Source: Caldilineaceae bacterium
Lineage (GTDB): Bacteria; Chloroflexota; Anaerolineae; Caldilineales; Caldilineaceae
Reading direction: 5' to 3'
Length of the DNA stretch: 64,000 bases
NCBI GenBank assembly: GCA_020846635.1
Contig: JADLDO010000064.1
Coordinates: 186,001-250,000 of the forward strand
The translations under genes and the position numbers were made by a program. Under the pieces are notes generated by a model. It was not told the DNA's origin. It did no database searches and worked only from the letters and a program-made list of their open reading frames with translations. Positions 58,390 through 64,000 of the stretch are shown here, in pieces (position 1 is the first letter of the stretch; each line of letters opens with the position of its first letter).

Positions 58390-59565
58390 CTATAGCACCG
58401 GCGTCTTGTACAAGACCTGCCCCTTCACCTTGATCTCTGTATCGACAAGATAGCTTTGCAGCCCTGCACGGTTCGGTTCAAGCCCCAACCCTGGATGCTC
58501 CGGCACGTTGATTTGGCCGTTGGCATCGGGCAGCAGATGTTCAGTCGTAATATCCAGCGCCAACTGCTTCGGCTCGACGGGATATTCGCAGATGACATCT
58601 TCCTCGATACCGGCAAAGGGTTGCAGCGACGCGCTCAGTGCCAGGTGCGATGTGAAGGTATGGTTGACATAGGTTACACCCCGCGCGCGTGCATAATCCG
58701 CCACGGCTTTGGAAACGCTCATGCCGCCAATGCGCCCGGCATCAATCTGCACATACCCCAATCCGGCATAGTCGATCATGTGTTGGGCCATGTGAAAATT
58801 ATGGCTTCCCTCGCCCCCCGCCATCTTGACATCTCCGGCTTGTGCAGCCAAAGCGGCATACTCCTTGAGCGCACCCGACACAAAGGGTTCCTCAAGCCAA
58901 GTGGCGCGACAGGCTTGCAGGGCAGGCAGCCGCAGTGAAGCGGCCTCCAGGTCATCCTTCCAAACTGTGCCCGCGTCGATCAGCAAAATGCCATCGTCGC
59001 CCAATCCTTCGCGCGCGGCCATAAACTGGTCAGCATCATCCTGCACCGTACCTAGCCCAATCGGCCCCCAGCCAAACTTGGCGGCGCGATAGCCCTTAGC
59101 CCGCGCCGCCTTCCCCTTCTCTAATGTCTCCTGCGGCGTATCGCCAAAGAGCATCGAGGCATAGGGGGTCTTAGGATAGGCGCGCTCATAGCCGAGCAGT
59201 TGGTAGACGGGTGCGTTGAGCCGTTTGCCTAACAGGTCCCACAACGCCATATCAATCCCCGACAGCGTGTGGTCGGCTTGGAGCAGATCCATGCTTTCAG
59301 CGCGCACCAGGTCGCCAATGCGATAGATGTCGCGTACATCGTTCAACTCTTGACCGATGACCGACATTTGCACCGGCTTGCAGGCGCTATGCGACATGGG
59401 ACATACGAGGCTGGCAATGGAAACCAATGGAGCCGCCTCACACTCGCCCCACCCGACATCGCCCCCCGCCTGCACCCGCACCAGCAGCGCATCCTGCGAA
59501 CCGTCACCAATGTTTAGCACCTGCGGCATTGAAAGATAGAAGAAATCAACGGCCTCAATCTTCAT
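58390..59565 (-). CDS. Enolase-superfamily enzyme, divergent mandelate-racemase group
   Basis: A 391-residue (beta/alpha)7beta-barrel enzyme. The barrel residues line up as Lys163 (AAKFGWG), Asp197 (LIDAGT), Glu225/226 (WLEEPF), Glu252 (GGEGSHN) and His302 (VNHTFTSH), with Asp275 in QIDAGRIGG. The N-terminal cap contains an extra loop (residues ~50-90). The His-rich GSHNFHMAQH differs from the galactonate-dehydratase copies, so the reaction may be dehydration of an acid sugar (glucarate, galactarate) or a racemisation. It precedes the palindrome copy 4 and a convergent DapA-family gene lies ~450 bases away. Confidence 0.82.
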   Translation of the reverse strand: MKIEAVDFFYLSMPQVLNIGDGSQDALLVRVQAGGDVGWGECEAAPLVSIASLVCPMSHSACKPVQMSVIGQELNDVRDIYRIGDLVRAESMDLLQADHTLSGIDMALWDLLGKRLNAPVYQLLGYERAYPKTPYASMLFGDTPQETLEKGKAARAKGYRAAKFGWGPIGLGTVQDDADQFMAAREGLGDDGILLIDAGTVWKDDLEAASLRLPALQACRATWLEEPFVSGALKEYAALAAQAGDVKMAGGEGSHNFHMAQHMIDYAGLGYVQIDAGRIGGMSVSKAVADYARARGVTYVNHTFTSHLALSASLQPFAGIEEDVICEYPVEPKQLALDITTEHLLPDANGQINVPEHPGLGLEPNRAGLQSYLVDTEIKVKGQVLYKTPVL

Positions 59566-59655
59566 AATTTATCCCCGCTCGACTATACTACGCCCAAAAT
59601 AACTCAAAATAACAACGCAAAACAATAGGTAAGAAACTAATCAGGAGAATTTGCA

Positions 59656-59961
59656 GTGAATACAACCCTCATGGGGATACCTGTCGAAATTGTGGCGATG
59701 ATCTGCTTCGCCGTTGCTGCCGCCTATGCCACCTTCTGGCCGCGCCCACCGCGCACCGCAACCGAAGAACGTACCCCCTGGCAACAACTCGTCCTGCGCT
59801 GGTTCCATCCGCTGACCTGGGTGTGGCTCGGCCTGGCGCCCCTTGCCCTCAAATACATCAACATCGCCGCGGCCCAGTTCTTGGGCTTGCTCGGCCTGGC
59901 AACCTACCTCATCTTTATGTTCGTCTTTGTGCGCGAAAGAATGCGCTATCCTCAGGGCTAA
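59656..59961 (+). CDS. Small hydrophobic protein, unknown function
   Basis: A 101-residue protein with up to three membrane segments (MICFAVAAAYATFW, WVWLGLAPLALKYI and AAQFLGLLGLATYLIFMFV). The middle is a basic loop (RPPRTATEERTPWQQL). GTG start with CAGGAG about 8 bases upstream. It stands alone between divergent and convergent neighbours. I do not recognise a family. Confidence 0.7.
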   Translation: MNTTLMGIPVEIVAMICFAVAAAYATFWPRPPRTATEERTPWQQLVLRWFHPLTWVWLGLAPLALKYINIAAAQFLGLLGLATYLIFMFVFVRERMRYPQG

Positions 59962-59963
59962 CC

Positions 59964-60004
59964 ACATACCCATCCCGCGCCCTCTGGGCGCGGGATGGGT
60001 ATGT
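59964..60004. terminator. Perfect hairpin between converging genes
   Basis: ACATACCCATCCCGCGCCC (59964-59982) and its exact complement (59986-60004) form a 19-bp stem with a three-base TCT loop. It lies between the + strand 101-residue gene and the - strand DapA-family gene; no T-run, but stem strength suggests a terminator or repetitive element. Confidence 0.8.
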
Positions 60005-60017
60005 TCGCGGGTTGCGC

Positions 60018-60959
60018 CTAGTGATACTGCTCCAACCCTGCAATCGCGCGCCCCACGCGCTCCGCAACCGCCGGCGGCACATTCGGGTTGAAAGGCCCTG
60101 AGCCATCCCCAGCATCAATGTCGTCAAAACCACTCTGCTGCATGGCTTCCACCACCGCCGAATAGTTATAGGCGCGGCCATTCATGAAGCGGATCTCCTC
60201 AAGCTCGCCGATCTCCGCCTCCACGGCTCGCGCCGCGTCATAGTCACCGCGCCGCTGTGCATTGTTAATGGCATCACTCGCCTTAGCATAGAGCACTGCG
60301 ATCCCGGAGGTATGCCCCTTGGCTCCCTGCTCGGCGGCTTGGGTGCTGCGGTCGCCAATGCCCCAAATGACCAGCGCATTGTCGCCCACGCCCTCGATCA
60401 TCGGCTTCACATCCGCCTCGCTGGTTCCCACCTTCACGCCCACAAAGTGAGGCGAATCGTTGAGCAGGCGCACAACGGCCTCCATATCACGTGCCTGGCG
60501 ATGATAGTAGATAAAGCGCGCGCCGAGTTCCTCCCCATAACGCTGTCCAAACGCCATGAAATGCTCATAGATGCCTTCCGGGCTAAAAGTTCCGCCCAGC
60601 GGCATTATCAAATAGACATCGGGCGCGCGGTTGAGCTTGGATTGTTCCTCAATCAGCCTACCGGCGCTCTTAATCGGGTTCGGCACAATCGCCGACATCA
60701 ACACCCCCTCTTTGCCCATCACCTGCCCAGTCACATCAAAGATGCGCGTCTGCTCCTCCGGCTCAACATGGTGGATCAAACTGGTTCCTGCCACCGAAAC
60801 GACGCGTGGCTGTCCCCCCTCCAACGTATTGTTATGCATCAAATAGGCAACATTCATCGCATGGGCATCATAATCAATCGCCCCGTTGCGAAAGGGAATA
60901 ATGGGAATGGTGGTCACATTGTTCAGCGCCTCTAACAAGGCTGGTGTCTCAATTGTCAT
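60018..60959 (-). CDS. DapA/N-acetylneuraminate-lyase family enzyme
   Basis: A 313-residue (beta/alpha)8 Schiff-base aldolase/dehydratase. The catalytic lysine is in FVGVKVGTSE, and an upstream YYHR carries the expected tyrosine. The family includes KDG aldolase and 5-keto-4-deoxyglucarate dehydratase, which yield pyruvate plus an aldehyde or 2-oxoglutarate semialdehyde. The start is ATG 60959 with GGAG about 12 bases upstream; the 60998 frame is longer. A palindrome separates it from the SDR/Gfo/Idh pair upstream. A uronate oxidation role is a guess. Confidence 0.88.
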   Translation of the reverse strand: MTIETPALLEALNNVTTIPIIPFRNGAIDYDAHAMNVAYLMHNNTLEGGQPRVVSVAGTSLIHHVEPEEQTRIFDVTGQVMGKEGVLMSAIVPNPIKSAGRLIEEQSKLNRAPDVYLIMPLGGTFSPEGIYEHFMAFGQRYGEELGARFIYYHRQARDMEAVVRLLNDSPHFVGVKVGTSEADVKPMIEGVGDNALVIWGIGDRSTQAAEQGAKGHTSGIAVLYAKASDAINNAQRRGDYDAARAVEAEIGELEEIRFMNGRAYNYSAVVEAMQQSGFDDIDAGDGSGPFNPNVPPAVAERVGRAIAGLEQYH

Positions 60960-61004
60960 GCTCTCTACTCTCCTATCTATTACGCTAAAATTCGCCAATT
61001 TAAC

Positions 61005-61046
61005 CCTTCCGGGAAGCGGGAGTTCTCTGGGCAGTTTCCGGGAAGG
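61005..61046. repeat. Repeated intergenic palindrome, copy 5
   Basis: CCTTCCGGGAAGCGGG begins at 61005 and TTTCCGGGAAGG ends at 61046; arms are imperfect but share the core CTTCCGGGAAG with copies 1, 2 and 4. It lies between the DapA-family gene and the Gfo/Idh/MocA gene on the - strand. Confidence 0.7.
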
Positions 61047-61066
61047 TCATTTATGCATCATCAATT

Positions 61067-62098
61067 TCAACTTCCCTGCAAATGCCCCACTCGCGCCGCT
61101 TTCGCCTGCGCTTGCAGCGCCAGTTCCATGACGCGGAAAACATGCTCCTGCGGGATAGCGGTCTGCGTGCGATTGCGAATATCGTCCAATAGCTGGCGAC
61201 CAAAGGGAAGCTCAACCTCTTTACAATCAATGTACTCCGTCTTTTCCTGATTCACCAGGAACAGATGGTCACCGCCCGGTCGTCCGGCTACGTCGATATT
61301 CTTACGCACCTCAAGATAGCCCTCGGTTCCAATCACCGTCAGCCTCGTATCGCCCCACGTATCCAGCCCCTCCGGGGTAAACCAATCGACGCGCACATAG
61401 CCCGTCGATTTGGGTGTCCGCAGCAGCATTTCGCCAAAGTCCTCAAACTCTGGATATTGCGGATGGTGATAGTTGGCAACTGTCGCCGCGGCAATCTCCA
61501 CCTCCACAGCCTGTGTGAAGTAGAGAAACTGGTCAATCTGGTGGGAAGCAATGTCAATGAGGATGCCACCAAACTTCTCACGCACAAAGAACCAGGGGGG
61601 CCGCGTCTCATAGCGCGCCCGGTGTGGCCCTAGCCCAACCGTGTTGATCACCTCACCAATCGCACCCGCCTGAACCAATTCAAGGGCTTTGGTCGTGGCT
61701 CGGTTTTCAAGCCGCTCGCCATAGTCAATTGCATAGATGCGCCTGGTTTCTGCCTGCACCTTGCGGGCAGTTGCCACCTGTTCAAGCGTCGTAAAACCCG
61801 GCTTATCGCTCAGGAAGTCCTTGCCATGCTGCATGGCGCGCACCCCCACCCCCGACCGTTCGTTGGGAATTGCGGCGCTCGCAATGAGGTCGATGCTAGG
61901 GTCCTCAAGGATTTCCGCCTCGCTGCGCGCCAGTTTTGCCGCAGGGTAGGCTTTGCCGAACTGCTGCTGCAAATCGGCTTCAGGCGCATAATAGCTGACG
62001 AGCTGCGCGCCTGCGTTTAAGAGCAACTGCGTCTGCCCATAAATGTGAGGATGATTCATGCCAATCACAGCAAAACGAACGGGTTTTTCTTGGCTCAC
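61067..62098 (-). CDS. Gfo/Idh/MocA-family oxidoreductase
   Basis: A 343-residue dehydrogenase. FAVIGMNHPHIYGQ is the modified dinucleotide loop, in which the usual Gly-x-Gly is less complete, and the EKP motif reads SDKPGFTT, with Asp in place of Glu. The C-terminal part has the family core GLGPHRARYETRP. GTG start; the first four bases overlap the stop of the SDR gene. Because both cofactor-binding signatures deviate, cofactor preference may differ from relatives. It forms an operon with the SDR and a sugar nucleotidyltransferase. Confidence 0.86.
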   Translation of the reverse strand: MSQEKPVRFAVIGMNHPHIYGQTQLLLNAGAQLVSYYAPEADLQQQFGKAYPAAKLARSEAEILEDPSIDLIASAAIPNERSGVGVRAMQHGKDFLSDKPGFTTLEQVATARKVQAETRRIYAIDYGERLENRATTKALELVQAGAIGEVINTVGLGPHRARYETRPPWFFVREKFGGILIDIASHQIDQFLYFTQAVEVEIAAATVANYHHPQYPEFEDFGEMLLRTPKSTGYVRVDWFTPEGLDTWGDTRLTVIGTEGYLEVRKNIDVAGRPGGDHLFLVNQEKTEYIDCKEVELPFGRQLLDDIRNRTQTAIPQEHVFRVMELALQAQAKAARVGHLQGS

Positions 62099-62886
62099 GA
62101 TTTCCCTCTTTCTCCACGGTCATATTCCTTGAACCAACGTTCATTATCAATCATGCCAGTTTCAAATTTCCGAAATGCATCATCCACCGGGCAATAATCC
62201 ACCTGCGCGCGTGTGCTGGTAATATCCATGCGCTTAAAGCGGTTATCCGAAACGCCGTGGACGATGGCAAACTGGAGATCCTCCACTTCGATGCACTGTG
62301 TGAAAAGGTGGCTCAGGTCGCGCTTAGAGACAAAAGCGCTCAGCGTACGCCCATCCGGCTTGTCGATCACGCGGTTGCCCTCAAAAGCGCCGATACGCAC
62401 AGCAATACTCGACAGCCCCTCGGCATAGGCGAAATAGTGGGCGGTAGCTTCGCCAAAGGCTTTGCCCACTGCATACATATTCATCGGCTTAATCGGGAGT
62501 TCCGGGCGCGCTTGCACATCCAAAGGATAGCCTTCAATGACCTGGATGCTGCTGGCAAAGACCACGCGCCGGCATCCCTGATCTTTGGCAGCGCGAAAGA
62601 TGTTGTAGACCGACTTGATGTTGTTGTCCAACAGTGAATCATAGAAATCCGCAGCGGGCGAGGGGTCAGCGGCAAGATGCACAACCGTATCCATCCCCGC
62701 ACAGATCTGTTGACAAACGTCCAAATCAGCGGTATTTGCCTCAATCACAGGGTATCCGTTCGCATCACCAATGCGGCTGGCATCGCGATCCACCAAGCGC
62801 AGATCATAGCGGTCGCCAACAAAGGCGCGAAACGCCGTCCCGACACGACCTCCCGCGCCAGTCAACAATACTTTCCGTGCCATCAT
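62095..62886 (-). CDS. NAD-dependent SDR, uronate-dehydrogenase-like
   Basis: A 263-residue SDR with LLTGAGGRVGT (residues 7-17) and the catalytic MYAVGKAFGE near 145-155, FASSIQVIEGYP, and a C-terminal SKRDLSHLFTQCIE that resembles uronate dehydrogenase. That enzyme oxidises glucuronate or galacturonate to the aldarolactone. The surrounding Gfo/Idh/MocA and DapA-family genes would fit an oxidative uronate route. Because other extended SDRs share these features, the assignment is provisional. Translationally coupled to the Gfo/Idh/MocA gene. Confidence 0.8.
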   Translation of the reverse strand: MMARKVLLTGAGGRVGTAFRAFVGDRYDLRLVDRDASRIGDANGYPVIEANTADLDVCQQICAGMDTVVHLAADPSPAADFYDSLLDNNIKSVYNIFRAAKDQGCRRVVFASSIQVIEGYPLDVQARPELPIKPMNMYAVGKAFGEATAHYFAYAEGLSSIAVRIGAFEGNRVIDKPDGRTLSAFVSKRDLSHLFTQCIEVEDLQFAIVHGVSDNRFKRMDITSTRAQVDYCPVDDAFRKFETGMIDNERWFKEYDRGERGKS

Positions 62887-62915
62887 ATCTCGTTTCTAGG
62901 TTTGGTTTTCGTTTC

Positions 62916-63896
62916 TTACGGATTGGATTTGGGAGCCAAAGCCGGCAATGGCGCAATGACTTCGCCGGATAGCTGCTGACCAGCCGCCACCTCAGCCTCG
63001 CGTATGACCAGCGTATCAGCCAGCCTTGCACCCGCACCGATCACCGCGCCCCGCTCAATATAGACGCGCGGGCCGATGGTACAACCGGGGCCGATCGTCA
63101 CCCCGGCCTCAACCACAACAGGAGCAACCAACTGCACATCGTCCGGCAGTGGCGAATCAGAATGCTGCTCATTATCGGCTTCGTCCAGATAATGCAGGTT
63201 GATCGCCAGGAGATCCGCGGCATTGGTCACTTGCTTGCGCGCCGGGGTCAAAACACCTGTCACGCGCCCGCTGCGTTCGATCAACCCTTGAATCGCGTCC
63301 TGCAACTCATATTCGCCCCGCGCCGAGGGCTGTACCAGCGGCAGCAAATCCAAGATCGCCGGCGCAAAAACATACAAAGGCAAGCTAGAAATATTCGAGG
63401 GAGCTTCCTCTGGCCTGGGTTTTTCCACAATGCGCCGTACAAAGGGCGGCTCCCAGACCACCACACCCGTTTTGCTCGCCTCGGAAACATCAATAGGCAT
63501 CAGGCTCAACGTAGCCGCGGCTTCTTGCTCCCGGTGTGTCGCCACCAATTCGCGCATGTGCGCGAGAGTCACCAAATTGTCACAGGCAGAGAGGATAAAA
63601 TCCCCTTGCAGCAAAGGCGCGACCAAGCCCAGCGCATGGGCCATCCCCTTGCGTTCTTCCTGAACGACAAAGCGCACAGGAATCTCAAAGTTGGCTTGCG
63701 TGGCAAAGTAGGGGCAAATCTCCTCGTCACTGGGGCTGACCACGACAATCAGTTCATCGATCCTCTGCGCCACCAGCAGGTCCGCCACGCGCACACCCAA
63801 CGGCCTACCTGCCACCGGGGCCATCGCCTTGCTGCGTGCCAATGTCAACGGTTGCAGCCGCGTGCCCTTGCCCGCGGCGAGAAGAACGCCTTGCAT
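62916..63896 (-). CDS. Sugar nucleotidyltransferase (pyrophosphorylase) with short hexapeptide domain
   Basis: A 326-residue enzyme. The signature LAAGKGTRLQPLT is at residues 6-18, and SACDNL and VEKPRPEEAP are typical of glucose-1-phosphate uridylyl/thymidylyltransferases. The last ~70 residues (VVVEAGVTIGPGCTIGP...) contain a few hexapeptide-repeat turns, shorter than in GlmU. Start at ATG 63896, overlapping by one base the stop of the upstream gene (TGATG), so translation is coupled. It would activate a sugar phosphate in the cytoplasm; the specific nucleotide and sugar are not determined. Confidence 0.87.
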   Translation of the reverse strand: MQGVLLAAGKGTRLQPLTLARSKAMAPVAGRPLGVRVADLLVAQRIDELIVVVSPSDEEICPYFATQANFEIPVRFVVQEERKGMAHALGLVAPLLQGDFILSACDNLVTLAHMRELVATHREQEAAATLSLMPIDVSEASKTGVVVWEPPFVRRIVEKPRPEEAPSNISSLPLYVFAPAILDLLPLVQPSARGEYELQDAIQGLIERSGRVTGVLTPARKQVTNAADLLAINLHYLDEADNEQHSDSPLPDDVQLVAPVVVEAGVTIGPGCTIGPRVYIERGAVIGAGARLADTLVIREAEVAAGQQLSGEVIAPLPALAPKSNP

Positions 63897-64000
63897 CAGA
63901 CCGTCTTCATCAGCGGTGGCGTCGTGGCAACCACCCCGGCGCTGCCATCCGGTTCGCAAAAATGAATGGAGTAACTCTGCGCGACATCGGGATGCGCTGC
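63896..64000 (-). CDS. C-terminal end of an unidentified gene (truncated by the window edge)
   Basis: A frame open from the window edge encodes the last 34 residues of a protein (ending VVATTPPLMKTV) with stop TGA overlapping the ATG of the nucleotidyltransferase gene by one base. It is too short to assign. Confidence 0.6.
   Translation of the reverse strand, partial: AAHPDVAQSYSIHFCEPDGSAGVVATTPPLMKTV

Noticed and set aside
1-64000. tRNA, rRNA, CRISPR arrays, transposases and phage genes
   Set aside because: I looked for tRNA T-loop signatures, repeated spacer arrays and transposase motifs and found none.

Overview
The window is a 64 kb stretch of gene-dense, moderately GC-rich bacterial chromosome. 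The best guess for its owner is a free-living, plant-polysaccharide-degrading member of the Chloroflexota (Anaerolineae/Caldilineae-like). This is inferred from an archaeal-type aspartyl-tRNA synthetase under a T-box, a mevalonate-pathway decarboxylase, a bacterial RIO kinase and many sugar-acid enzymes; no search could be run to confirm it. I see no rRNA, tRNA, CRISPR array, phage gene or transposase. No gene encodes an obvious stand-alone DNA-binding regulator.

Region 1 (1-8.4 kb, + strand) is mostly housekeeping and signalling: the 3' end of an ADP-ribosylglycohydrolase, an APH-like kinase, a T-box leader followed by an AspRS of non-discriminating type, a small acidic protein, a diphosphomevalonate-type decarboxylase, and a vWA protein overlapping a PP2C phosphatase. 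A structured 615-base leader with micro-ORFs and two related terminator hairpins then leads into a RIO kinase.

Region 2 (8.4-21.9 kb, - strand) is a tightly spaced sugar-use operon: acetamidase-like protein, unknown 402-aa protein, MFS transporter, FGGY kinase, CE7 acetyl esterase, aldo/keto reductase, enolase-superfamily dehydratase, SDR epimerase, small nucleotidyltransferase and sugar nucleotidyltransferase. A lipid kinase and a dual-specificity phosphatase lie upstream.

Region 3 (22-38 kb, + strand) holds two unassigned TIM-barrel-like proteins, an M1 peptidase with a HEAT-like tail, and a set resembling oxidative (Weimberg-type) pentose or sugar-acid catabolism: enolase-superfamily dehydratase, RraA-like protein, FAA-family 2-keto-3-deoxy acid dehydratase and ketoglutarate-semialdehyde-type dehydrogenase. 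Three further galactonate-dehydratase-like enzymes follow in a row.

Region 4 (38-50.5 kb, + strand) carries a MacA/FtsX-type ABC export system with two ATPases, one with a C-terminal AbrB-like segment. Two Gfo/Idh/MocA dehydrogenases, a zinc-ribbon membrane protein with a phosphoesterase, and an alpha-L-fucosidase with a GPH-type sugar symporter follow.

Region 5 (50.5-64 kb, mostly - strand) has a small conserved-looking protein, a cold-shock protein and a SlyD-like isomerase, then uronate and sugar-acid genes: uxaC, dehydrogenases, FGGY kinase, ABC exporter, another enolase-superfamily enzyme, DapA-family lyase, uronate-dehydrogenase-like SDR and a sugar nucleotidyltransferase. Palindromes sharing a CTTCCGGGAAGG core recur between operons and probably end transcripts. 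Taken together, the window looks like a catabolic island that turns acetylated xylan, fucose, uronic acids and aldonic acids into central metabolites.
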